DNA from: Marinoscillum sp965229915
Lineage (GTDB): Bacteria; Bacteroidota; Bacteroidia; Cytophagales; Cyclobacteriaceae
DNA: 64,000 nucleotides
Direction of reading: 5' to 3'
Assembly: GCF_965229915.1 (NCBI RefSeq)
Contig: NZ_CBDDJZ010000001.1
Coordinates: 1,178,001 to 1,242,000 of the forward strand
Program-made: the position numbers and the translations under genes
Part shown: piece by piece, positions 52,630-61,358 of the stretch
How positions within the stretch are numbered: the stretch's first letter is position 1
Layout: each line of letters starts with the position of its first letter
Notes under the pieces: model-generated
What the model saw: only the letters and a program-made list of their open reading frames with translations
What the model was told of the DNA's origin: nothing
Database searches by the model: none

Positions 52630-55600
52630 TTAAAATCCAATATTTAAACCTACAGTGTATGTTTTGGCAAATGGATATGCATTGAAATCCATCGGTATAT
52701 TGTTGTTGCCAAACGAGTTAACTGCCGGATCCACTCCTGAGTAATTGGTCCAGGTCTTGAGGTTCTGTCCGGTGGCGAATACACTGAATGAATCAATGAA
52801 CTTCAACCCGATCTTGTCTACAGGCACCTGATAAGACAACCTGATGGATTGCAGTCTCACGTAGGAGGCATCTTCCACCGTTCGCGAGTTGACTTGATAC
52901 CCTTCACCAATATTTGGTCTGACGAATGATGCATATTCGTTGGTCGGGTTGTCTTCTGTCCATCGGTTCAGGTAAGGTTCTGCCAGCCTGTTGTTTCTAA
53001 AGGTGATGGGATAGTAGGTGTTTACCAGATTTTGATTGAGTAGTTTTCCACCATTGGCTGCATCGATAAAGACCGTCAGGCTTATACCCTTGTAGCTCAC
53101 TGTATTGGTAAGACCCCAGGTGAAGTCGTGAAAGGAATCGCCAAGTGCTACCCGATCTTCGGAGGTGATCACACTGTCTCCATTCACATCGCGATATTTC
53201 CAGTCTCCTGGCTGTGCATTGGTCTTGGTGGCTGAGTAATCATCGTCTGTCTGCCAAACACCATCCACTTCATATCCCCAGTAGGTGTACAATGGTAACC
53301 CTTCCTGCACGATGGTAGCTCCCTGAACGAAGTTGAGGTTACCGGCATAGAAGGCATCCACACCACCAAGGTCTGTTACCTTGTTTTGTAGTGTAGAGAA
53401 ATTGGCCGAGACTTCCCATTTCAGCTCTTTGTTGTCAATGACATATCCGGAAAGCGCCACTTCGATCCCTTTGTTTTGCATTTTACCCAGGTTTTCTGTT
53501 CGCGTGCCGAAACCAGTACTGGTTGGCTGTGGCACTGCCAAGAGCAAATCTTTGGTGTTTCGCTCATAATAATCCACCGAACCCTGTATCCGGCTATCTA
53601 ACAAACCAAAGTCTACTCCAATATCAATCTGCTCAGCTGACTCCCATCTCAAGTCAGGGTTGGGGTATCTGGATGGCTGGATTGTTCCATTTATCACCCC
53701 GCCAAGTACAGCACCCCCTCCAGGTTCGAATGTGGTCACGTAGAGGTAGTTGCCAATGGCCTGGTTACCGATGGCTCCATAGCTAGCTCTCAACTTCAGT
53801 TCTGACACAAGACTGGCATCTGTCATAAAAGATTCTTCATGCAGTTTCCATCCGATGGCTGCACTTGGGAAGTATCCCACCTGATTGTTTGGACCGAACC
53901 TGGATGATCCATCAGCTCTGATAGAAGCAGTGAGTAAGTACTTGTCACGAAAAGAATAGTTGACTCTGGCAAGAAATGCATTTAACTTGGCTTGGGCTCT
54001 TCCACTTCCTACAAACTCCAGTGAGTCTGCTCCTGAGCCAATGGCATCTGTTTGCAGATCTGGATATAGAAACCCTGCTCCTTCCGCACTGTTATTGTTG
54101 ACATTGAACTCCTCATAAGTAACCCCGGTCACGGCACTGATCGAATGCTCTCCAAAGGTTTCATTGAAGTTTAGAGTAACTTCTCCCAGATGATAAGTAT
54201 TGTTTCGGTTGAAGATATAGCCAACACCACCAAACCCTACACCATCAAGGGTCTCAGGACCTATCCATACATCTTTTCTGGCAGTAGATACATCACCGGC
54301 TATTTTCAGCTTGGCTGAGAGTGACGGCATGATGAAGTACTCAGCAAATAATGAACCGAAGGTGCGAAATGAGTTTTGACGGGCTGTTTCGTGATTGGCA
54401 AGAGCAAGCGGATTATCAATTACCTGAGTTTGAGAGGTGATATACCTACCTGTGAACGGGTCAATGACACGCGTGATGGTAGGATCATAATAGATGGCGG
54501 CATACAAGGCACCAGCATTTTCGTTGACGCCAGTACCATTGGACATGAATCGATCTTTCAATACTGAGGTGTTCAGACTCAAACCCAGATTGAACTTTTC
54601 ATCCAGTTTGGTATCCACATTTACTTTGAAGTTGTATCGGTCTAATCCTGAATTGATCAAAATACCATCCTGACTAAATGCACTAAGTGACATGTAATAG
54701 TTAGTGGTAGCATTGCCGCCTGAAATGGAGAGGTTATGTTCATCTATGCTACCATCTCTGTAAAGCAACTCCGGCCAGCTGATACCGTCACCTTGGAAAT
54801 CGGCAACTCGTGTGCCTGAAGCTCCTTCATCGATCAAACTATTGAGAATGGTCTGATACTGGTGTGCATCCAGGATTTCATACTTTTTAGCCACCTTCTG
54901 AATACTTCTGGAGTAACCATAATTGACTTTTATTCCTCCGGCACCACCGCTTTTGGTAGTGATGATGACAACTCCGTTAGAACCTCGAGACCCGTAAATG
55001 GCAGTGGCGCTTGCATCCTTCAATACTTCGATGGAAGCTATGTCATTAGGGTTTAGGCTGTTCAGTGGGTTTCTAGGTGTTTGGTTACCCACAAATCTGC
55101 CTCCTGTGCTAGTAATCTGAGTACCTGTATTGAACGGCATGCCATCTACTACGTAGAGTGGATCATTACCCGCTGTGATAGAGCTGGCACCTCGGATCTT
55201 TACACTGATAGCACCACCTGGTTCTCCACTTTTAGACTGAATAGATACTCCAGGTGCTCTACCTTGCAGCATCTGCTCCACAGATAAATTAGCTCCGGCG
55301 GTCATATCTTTTGGCTTCACAGAGACTACTGATCCGGTGAGGTCAGATTTTTTGACTGTACCATAGCCTACCACGACTACTTCTGATAGTTGCTGTAGGT
55401 CAAGTTCCATTTTCACATCGATCACTGATTGGTTACCCACTGATACTTGCTGGGCGGTGTACCCAACATAGCTGAAGGTAATCACAGCATTGCTACTTAC
55501 AGATAGTGAATATCTTCCATCCAAATCCGTGATGGTCCCATTGGTAGTTCCTTTTTCCAGCACCGTGACGCCAGGTAGGGTTTCTCCCTCTTCAGAGGTC

Positions 55601-55719
55601 ACCTTCCCTGTAATATTTTGCTGAGCAAAGGCACCAATTGTCATGGTAGTCAGCGCTACTACAAAGAGGAGCCGAATCCATGAATAATTGAGTTTGTTGT
55701 AAACTAGGTGCATATTCAT
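52630..55719 (-). CDS. susC: SusC-type TonB-dependent outer-membrane transporter (no STN domain)
   Basis: A 1029-residue outer-membrane importer. After the signal (LLFVVALTTMTIGAFAQQ) comes a carboxypeptidase-regulatory-like domain at about 35-115 (ITGKVTSEEGETLPGVTV), then the plug (VVVGYGTVKKSDLTGS, LYVVDGMPF, DASATAIYGSRGSNGVVIITT) and the barrel, ending AKTYTVGLNIGF. Unlike the PUL A SusC it lacks an N-terminal STN signalling domain, consistent with control by the hybrid two-component system at 61359 rather than a sigma/FecR switch. The start could be either the first or the third residue. Confidence 0.95.
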   Translation of the reverse strand: MNMHLVYNKLNYSWIRLLFVVALTTMTIGAFAQQNITGKVTSEEGETLPGVTVLEKGTTNGTITDLDGRYSLSVSSNAVITFSYVGYTAQQVSVGNQSVIDVKMELDLQQLSEVVVVGYGTVKKSDLTGSVVSVKPKDMTAGANLSVEQMLQGRAPGVSIQSKSGEPGGAISVKIRGASSITAGNDPLYVVDGMPFNTGTQITSTGGRFVGNQTPRNPLNSLNPNDIASIEVLKDASATAIYGSRGSNGVVIITTKSGGAGGIKVNYGYSRSIQKVAKKYEILDAHQYQTILNSLIDEGASGTRVADFQGDGISWPELLYRDGSIDEHNLSISGGNATTNYYMSLSAFSQDGILINSGLDRYNFKVNVDTKLDEKFNLGLSLNTSVLKDRFMSNGTGVNENAGALYAAIYYDPTITRVIDPFTGRYITSQTQVIDNPLALANHETARQNSFRTFGSLFAEYFIMPSLSAKLKIAGDVSTARKDVWIGPETLDGVGFGGVGYIFNRNNTYHLGEVTLNFNETFGEHSISAVTGVTYEEFNVNNNSAEGAGFLYPDLQTDAIGSGADSLEFVGSGRAQAKLNAFLARVNYSFRDKYLLTASIRADGSSRFGPNNQVGYFPSAAIGWKLHEESFMTDASLVSELKLRASYGAIGNQAIGNYLYVTTFEPGGGAVLGGVINGTIQPSRYPNPDLRWESAEQIDIGVDFGLLDSRIQGSVDYYERNTKDLLLAVPQPTSTGFGTRTENLGKMQNKGIEVALSGYVIDNKELKWEVSANFSTLQNKVTDLGGVDAFYAGNLNFVQGATIVQEGLPLYTYWGYEVDGVWQTDDDYSATKTNAQPGDWKYRDVNGDSVITSEDRVALGDSFHDFTWGLTNTVSYKGISLTVFIDAANGGKLLNQNLVNTYYPITFRNNRLAEPYLNRWTEDNPTNEYASFVRPNIGEGYQVNSRTVEDASYVRLQSIRLSYQVPVDKIGLKFIDSFSVFATGQNLKTWTNYSGVDPAVNSFGNNNIPMDFNAYPFAKTYTVGLNIGF

Positions 55720-55758
55720 TCTTGTTATGTTAAGTTTATTGGTTGATTTCTTTTCGGA

Positions 55759-58101
55759 TTAGTTGCCTGCCGGATCACTTGCAGTGGTTCCCATAGCTTT
55801 TTGGGCTTTATCTGGAATAGGCTGAACCTGCTCTGTGGCGTAAATACCCACATCAAAGGATGCCTTTTCATCTTGCCTGGTTACTTCTGCTGTAAGTACA
55901 TTTTTTCCAGTCTTTAACAGATGCAACCATTCGGAAATAGCCACATCCGTATAGTGTCTTTTTCTTCCACCCTGATCCTTTTGTTCAAAAATAAGTGTCC
56001 CATTGAGCCATAACTTCAGACCCGCTTTCGGCAAATAATGGCGTAAATACATCGTGGAAGGGATGGTGTTGACGCTGAAGGTTTTGCGCGCATATAGCTT
56101 GTCTGAGCTCCACTCCGTGGCGTTAGGTAGGAATGGGTTCTCATAGGAGCTGAAGGGTGCATCCTGTGTATCCCAGTTAAAGTCGTCGTATTGAATGGAC
56201 CTCCATTTTTGGTCAGGTTCTGTGAAGGAAACTTTCCATTGATTGGCCTCCTGTTCGGAATCTCTCACCAGTCTTCTGGCACTCCAGTATTCACTATATA
56301 AAGGTGCTATGAGTTTTCGGAGCTTTTCTGGGGCTACTTTAGTCACCTCTCGATCATATGTTATTAACCCGTTAACTTCTCCTTCTACATCTGTGGTCTG
56401 AGTATAGATAGCTCCTGAGAGTCCTGAGCCTACCAGACCTTGCAAGCCATTCATTAGTTTTTCGAATTCTCTGATATACGTGTCCTCATCATGGAAAGTA
56501 AGGTATCCCCAGTTTTTCTTGTCCCACCATAAGTGGTCTTTTACTGGATATCCAAGCCCTCCAAATTCTCCCAGGACAGCTGCACGATTCTCCTCCACCG
56601 GTTCCATACCCGGTCCAGGATATAAATGAATATCGATCATGTCCCCAACACCCCTGTCAGCCCAGCCACTGGGTGAGTCTATTAAGCGAGAAGGATCATA
56701 TTCGGTAACCCATTTGGTCACTCGCTCGGTATCGTACTGTCCCCAGCCTTCGTTGAAAGGCACCCATACCAGGATGCTCGGGAATGAATGAAATTGGTCC
56801 ATCATTTCCTTGAGTTCGGCCTCAAACTGCACAGCCGATTCTTTGGGACGATTGGCATCCTTCTCTTCCCAGGCTTCTATTCTTAGCTCTCTCAGATAGT
56901 TGCCATTGGGCATATCCTGCCACACCAGCATCCCCATGCGATCGCAGTGATAGTAAAACCTAGCCGGCTCTACCTTCACATGTTTACGGATCATGTTAAA
57001 GCCCATTTCTTTGGTCATCTTCACATCATATAGCATGGCCTCTTCTGTAGGTGCCGTGTAAAGACCATCAGGCCACCAGCCCTGGTCCAATAGCCCAAAC
57101 TGAAACAACGGACGGTTATTGAGCATAATACGTGTGTAGCCATTGGCGTCTTTGCCTAATGAGATTTTGCGCATGCCGAAGTAAGAATCTACTTCATCTA
57201 AGGTCTTTCCGTTCTCATCCAGAAGGCGCACCTTGAGATCATATAAAAATGGATCTTCAGGTGACCAGAGTCTTGGTTGCTCTATACTGAGCGGCTCACT
57301 TTTCTGTGTAAGATCATAGCTCTTGGTACTAACCACCTTGTTATCAGCAGATGCGATCACTTCCACTTTGAGACCTTCTGAACCTCTATTAGTCCATGTC
57401 TGCACGTCTAACTGGCGCGTGTCAATATTGGGGGTTAGTTTCAAATTGGTAATTCGAATAGCAGGTGTTTTCTCCAGCCATACAGTTTGCCAAATGCCAG
57501 TAACAGGAGTATACCAGATTCCGAATGGATCAGATACTTGTTTACCTCGTGGTTGAGTGCCTTTGTCCGACGGATCCCAGACTCTTACTACCAGCTCTTG
57601 CTGTCCATCTCTCAAGTGATTAGTGAGGTCAAACTCGAAGGCATCATACCCTCCACGATGCGATCCTACTTCCTCTCCATTTAAGTAAACGACAGCTTCC
57701 CAGTCAACCGCACCAAAATGTAAGATGAGTCGTTCATCTGCTGCTAAATCAGCTGCATCGAAGAGTCTGCGGTACCACAGATAATGCTCCTGACCAACGA
57801 GTTTTTTCACTCCACTCAATTCGGACTCCACTGCAAAGGGAACCAGGATGTTACCATCAAACTTTTTTGGTTGTGATTTTCCTTTTTTTGCAATGGCATA
57901 TTCCCACTTTCCATTCAAACTCTGCCAATAAGTATCGCGGCTAAGCTGAGGCCGTGGATATTCTGGCCATGGGTTGGACTTGTCCATCTGGTCGCTCCAG
58001 CGTGTTTTCATGCTGTACTTCAGGACCTCATTCTTTTGTGCCTGCACTACCACACTTAGGATAAGGCAGGCTATAGTTAGTATTCTATTCAATTGTTTCA
58101 T
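55759..58101 (-). CDS. GH2 glycoside hydrolase (beta-galactosidase/glucuronidase-like), secreted
   Basis: A 780-residue protein with signal peptide MKQLNRILTIACLILSVVVQAQ. Standard GH2 order: N-terminal sugar-binding jelly roll (about 30-225, NPWPEYPRPQLSRDTYWQSLNGKW), immunoglobulin-like domain (about 230-325), then the TIM barrel with acid/base Glu in WVPFNEGWGQYDTER and nucleophile Glu in AVLGEFGGLGYPV. A C-terminal carbohydrate-binding-like domain follows (about 620-760). With galactose genes and sulfatases around it, an exo-beta-galactosidase acting on desulfated chain ends is most likely, but other GH2 activities are possible. It lies between a sulfatase and susC, 13 bases after the sulfatase. 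Confidence 0.9.
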   Translation of the reverse strand: MKQLNRILTIACLILSVVVQAQKNEVLKYSMKTRWSDQMDKSNPWPEYPRPQLSRDTYWQSLNGKWEYAIAKKGKSQPKKFDGNILVPFAVESELSGVKKLVGQEHYLWYRRLFDAADLAADERLILHFGAVDWEAVVYLNGEEVGSHRGGYDAFEFDLTNHLRDGQQELVVRVWDPSDKGTQPRGKQVSDPFGIWYTPVTGIWQTVWLEKTPAIRITNLKLTPNIDTRQLDVQTWTNRGSEGLKVEVIASADNKVVSTKSYDLTQKSEPLSIEQPRLWSPEDPFLYDLKVRLLDENGKTLDEVDSYFGMRKISLGKDANGYTRIMLNNRPLFQFGLLDQGWWPDGLYTAPTEEAMLYDVKMTKEMGFNMIRKHVKVEPARFYYHCDRMGMLVWQDMPNGNYLRELRIEAWEEKDANRPKESAVQFEAELKEMMDQFHSFPSILVWVPFNEGWGQYDTERVTKWVTEYDPSRLIDSPSGWADRGVGDMIDIHLYPGPGMEPVEENRAAVLGEFGGLGYPVKDHLWWDKKNWGYLTFHDEDTYIREFEKLMNGLQGLVGSGLSGAIYTQTTDVEGEVNGLITYDREVTKVAPEKLRKLIAPLYSEYWSARRLVRDSEQEANQWKVSFTEPDQKWRSIQYDDFNWDTQDAPFSSYENPFLPNATEWSSDKLYARKTFSVNTIPSTMYLRHYLPKAGLKLWLNGTLIFEQKDQGGRKRHYTDVAISEWLHLLKTGKNVLTAEVTRQDEKASFDVGIYATEQVQPIPDKAQKAMGTTASDPAGN

Positions 58102-58113
58102 TCTGTTTCTTAA

Positions 58114-59808
58114 TTATGGAGCCGGATATACATCCAGGCTCCCTGCCATTTCTTCCCACTTTTGTTTCAATTCTGTCACCAGTTTCGGATGACCTGCAGA
58201 CAAGTCATTGGTCTCCGTACGATCGTCTTTCAGGTTGTACAGCATCCACTCTTCATTTGGGTTTAGCTGTACCAGCTTCCAATCTCCTTTGCGAATGGCT
58301 TTACTGTTAAAATGCTCCCAGAAGAGGTACTCATGATCCTGACGAGTATTGCCCTGCAGCAATGGAATGAGTGACTTACCCTGCATTGGTGTAATGGCCC
58401 TTCCCCGGAAAGTGGCCGGGTATGTAGCTCCGGCCACATCTATAGCAGTGGCCATCAGATCCATTACATGACCAGGACTGGTGTTCACAGAGTTGGGGTC
58501 TTTGATGCCGGCTGGCCAGTGTACAATCATCGGTGTACATATACCTCCTTCGTATACTTTGGACTTCCAAAATTTGAAAGGCGTATTGGCTGTGTGTGCC
58601 CACTGTGGACCAATCCCGGCATGTACGGTTTGTGGTCCAGGCAGATGCTCCACTTCTTTGTCTACTGGGAAGTACACCTCCTGTCCGTCTCTGGTACTTC
58701 CGGCTCTGTCAAAACCAGGACCGTATTTTGAAGGTCTTTCATAACTGGCACCATTATCAGAAAGAAATACAATGATGGTATTGTCCAGTTCTCCAAGTGT
58801 TTTCAGTTTGGCTATCACCTTACCGATCCCTTGATCCATCCGATCCACCATGGCTGCATGCACAGCCATAGCTCGGCTATCCCAGACTTTGTGGGCATTG
58901 TCTTCCCAGCTCATTTCTGGAAACTGCCAGGAAGCCAGCTTAGTGTTTGACTCATCCATCAAACCCATGTCCAGCATCCTTTGATAACGACTGGACCTTA
59001 TGGATTGCCACCCGCTTACATACCGATCTTCATATTTTACAATGTCCTCAGGCAAGGCGTGCAGTGGCCAATGCGGTGCGGTCTGCGCCATGTAAATGAA
59101 GAAAGGTTTTTCATCAGCAGCAAACTGCTCTACGTAGGCAACCGTGCTGTCTGTTATCGCATCAGTGTAATAAAAATCTTCCGGTACGTCCTGTATAGGC
59201 TCTTTTCCATTTACTAGGCTAAAGGGATCGAAGTAGTCTACGACACCCCATATATTGCCATAGTATTTATCAAAACCACGAGCTGTAGGATACTGAGTTG
59301 TATCAGAAAACGGACTGTAATCTGCCCGGTGTGCCAACCACTCCAGTTGCTTCTCTTCTTCCAGACGATTGGTCTCAGATACGTGCCACTTGCCTGTCAT
59401 GCCCGTATTGTAACCAGCCTGTTTCAGTACTTCCGCTATGGTAACAGTATTTTCCTTCAAAAACCCACGATAACCTGGCTTTCCAGTATCAAAAGTCATT
59501 CGACCTATACCAGCCTGATGTGGATACAATCCTGTAAGTAATGAGGCACGAGTAGGGCAACAACGGGAAGTATTGTAAAACTGAGTAAACCTCATTCCAT
59601 TGTATGCTAATTGATCTATGTTAGGCGTTTGAATCTCTCCTCCATAGCTACCCAAATCTGAGAAACCAAGATCGTCAGCCAGGATGATCAGAATGTTTGG
59701 TCTTGGGTCTTCGCTCACCGCTTGCTGCTCTGTAGCTGTAGTACAGGCAGCAAGCATGAGTGATATAACCCCAAATGATGTGCGTTGTATTGTCTTTCTA
59801 AAGTTCAT
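58114..59808 (-). CDS. Sulfatase lipoprotein, S1 family (CCPTR)
   Basis: A 564-residue enzyme with lipoprotein signal (TSFGVISLMLAACTTA, lipid Cys at about 22). The formylglycine cysteine is at about 83 in CCPTRASLLTGLYPHQAGIG. Metal ligands are in LADDLGFSDLGSYGG and FLSDNGASYER. Paralogous to the sulfatase at 48060. Being a lipoprotein it probably works at the cell surface or in the periplasm, while its relative is secreted without an anchor. It lies 8 bases after the putative glycan-binding protein gene. Confidence 0.92.
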   Translation of the reverse strand: MNFRKTIQRTSFGVISLMLAACTTATEQQAVSEDPRPNILIILADDLGFSDLGSYGGEIQTPNIDQLAYNGMRFTQFYNTSRCCPTRASLLTGLYPHQAGIGRMTFDTGKPGYRGFLKENTVTIAEVLKQAGYNTGMTGKWHVSETNRLEEEKQLEWLAHRADYSPFSDTTQYPTARGFDKYYGNIWGVVDYFDPFSLVNGKEPIQDVPEDFYYTDAITDSTVAYVEQFAADEKPFFIYMAQTAPHWPLHALPEDIVKYEDRYVSGWQSIRSSRYQRMLDMGLMDESNTKLASWQFPEMSWEDNAHKVWDSRAMAVHAAMVDRMDQGIGKVIAKLKTLGELDNTIIVFLSDNGASYERPSKYGPGFDRAGSTRDGQEVYFPVDKEVEHLPGPQTVHAGIGPQWAHTANTPFKFWKSKVYEGGICTPMIVHWPAGIKDPNSVNTSPGHVMDLMATAIDVAGATYPATFRGRAITPMQGKSLIPLLQGNTRQDHEYLFWEHFNSKAIRKGDWKLVQLNPNEEWMLYNLKDDRTETNDLSAGHPKLVTELKQKWEEMAGSLDVYPAP

Positions 59809-59816
59809 TCAGTTTC

Positions 59817-61040
59817 TTATTTGAAAATATCGTCCCACTCATTGGTCACCCTCAGTCCATCAATAATGTATCGACCTTGAGGATCATTCTCCTGAAAAAG
59901 TGTCACTGATCGGATGTAGTATTTATCCGGAATATTGATCATGGTATACACCGCCTCTGGTTCGTTCTCCACATCAATGGCGTCACCTTCTTCAAACACA
60001 AAGATGGATGCTGTGGATGTGGCAGTGGTTTCCAGTTCGGCAGGAATGGTAGTGGTAATGGTGTGTTTCAGCACTATAAGATATGTCTTGCCAATTTCCA
60101 TTGTTTTATCTGATAGTTCATTAAGTGCTTCATATCGAATACCAAAAACCATGTTATCAGGATCGGTATCATTGGCTTTGTCATTTTGTACCACAAACCC
60201 AGAAGACCACCAGGACGCTCCATTGTTAGGATTCCAACTCGAGAAAATCAGCGGACTGTTGTACCCTCCTGCAGCGGTGGGCACATCTTCAGCTTTGAAA
60301 AGAAAAGAGGCATAGTAGCTTCCCGTGAATTCTGCATTTTGTTGAGGATCAATATTGTGCTGCAGCAAATTGGTTTGACCACCCGGCACATCAGGGTTTC
60401 TGTCGATTACCACGGCCTTACCGATCCCAGACTCTGGATAACCTTCAAAGGTGAGACTCTCACTAACCAGCTCCAGATCTTTATTGGCTGCACGCACTTT
60501 CAGCCATCCATCCAGTGTGGGGTTGGTGTCATCAGTTGCGCGGTTTGTTGATGGCAATAGATCATCGGTGTAATCAAAGTTATCTCTGAAGAGCAAGGTG
60601 GGAATGGACTCTGGGTCGGTCACTCCTATACCTGTTGCAGTCACTACTCTGGATATATCCAGGCCTGGTGTGGAGTGAGTAATTTCTGCCATGAATTCAC
60701 CCTCCTCCTGTGGGTCCAATTGTACATAGACATTGGTAATGTTATTGGTAAAATCAGATGAGCTGAAGGTCACACTAGAAGCAAACCCCTCAGTAGCTGA
60801 CTTGGATACCTGAAATGGACTGGTAGTGGTCACGGTGACATCACCTTCCAGTAAGCTGCCATATAATCCATAGCTCTGCGTTTTGGGGGAGCCAATCGTC
60901 ACTCCTTCAAAATCAAGTGAACTCACCTGGGTTGCCAGATCGAGAAACTGAGGAATGTCTCCACCTTCATCCTCCACGCACGCTACAGTTAGTGCAGCTA
61001 GTGCCAGGAATAAGCATAAGTATTGTGCCGGTCTTTTCAT
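59817..61040 (-). CDS. Putative surface glycan-binding lipoprotein of PUL B
   Basis: A 407-residue protein. I start it at the ATG at 61040, which gives a lipoprotein signal (MKRPAQYLCLFLALAALTVACVEDE); the 40 codons from 61160 are polar and unlike a signal. The mature region has a beta-sandwich at about 30-130 (SLDFEGVTIGSPKTQSYGLY, EGDVTVTTTSPFQVS), resembling immunoglobulin-type linker domains. A larger jelly-roll-like C-terminus follows (about 160-407, LFRDNFDYTDDLLPSTNR, GSYYASFLFKAEDV, YYIRSVTLFQEND), similar to LamG-type carbohydrate-binding folds. No enzymatic motif is visible. First gene of the PUL B enzyme operon, so a glycan-capture role is likely but unproven. Confidence 0.7.
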   Translation of the reverse strand: MKRPAQYLCLFLALAALTVACVEDEGGDIPQFLDLATQVSSLDFEGVTIGSPKTQSYGLYGSLLEGDVTVTTTSPFQVSKSATEGFASSVTFSSSDFTNNITNVYVQLDPQEEGEFMAEITHSTPGLDISRVVTATGIGVTDPESIPTLLFRDNFDYTDDLLPSTNRATDDTNPTLDGWLKVRAANKDLELVSESLTFEGYPESGIGKAVVIDRNPDVPGGQTNLLQHNIDPQQNAEFTGSYYASFLFKAEDVPTAAGGYNSPLIFSSWNPNNGASWWSSGFVVQNDKANDTDPDNMVFGIRYEALNELSDKTMEIGKTYLIVLKHTITTTIPAELETTATSTASIFVFEEGDAIDVENEPEAVYTMINIPDKYYIRSVTLFQENDPQGRYIIDGLRVTNEWDDIFK

Positions 61041-61358
61041 TTGAATGTATTTAGTTCGGTTAGTCGTACCCTGTGCAGACGAGTGGTCCCGGGCTGATAA
61101 TTGGTTTGGTTTGTTGGTATCTCTTGCCATAAGTGAATCATCAAGTTTTTTTGACTTCATTAAGCTTCATCCCTGACCATTAAATGTTTTGCAATTATGA
61201 AGCTCAGATCGAAGGTAGTATTGCCAATTTCATAATTACTGGAGTATTGTTTATTCCAGCTGGACGATTGTTCAAAAGGTGTGTTTCAGGGTCCTGAGAG
61301 AACTCTTTTGAACATTTCTGCTGCATCAGATCAGGAAATATCCTAACCCGAAGATCCG
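61041..61358 (-). promoter_or_regulatory. Gene-free control region between the hybrid regulator and the PUL B operon
   Basis: This 318-base gap should hold the terminator of the regulator gene and the promoter of the PUL B operon, including the regulator's binding site. I see no exact TAnnTTTG box. The clearest structure is an inverted repeat at 61270-61313. Confidence 0.45.
61270..61313. terminator. Nested inverted repeat downstream of the hybrid regulator
   Basis: GTTCAAAAG (61270-61278) and CTTTTGAAC (61305-61313) are exact reverse complements, and within the loop TCAGG and CCTGA form a second small stem. It lies 46 bases after the regulator stop. No T tract follows, so it could be a terminator-like hairpin or a regulatory half-site pair. 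Confidence 0.4.
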
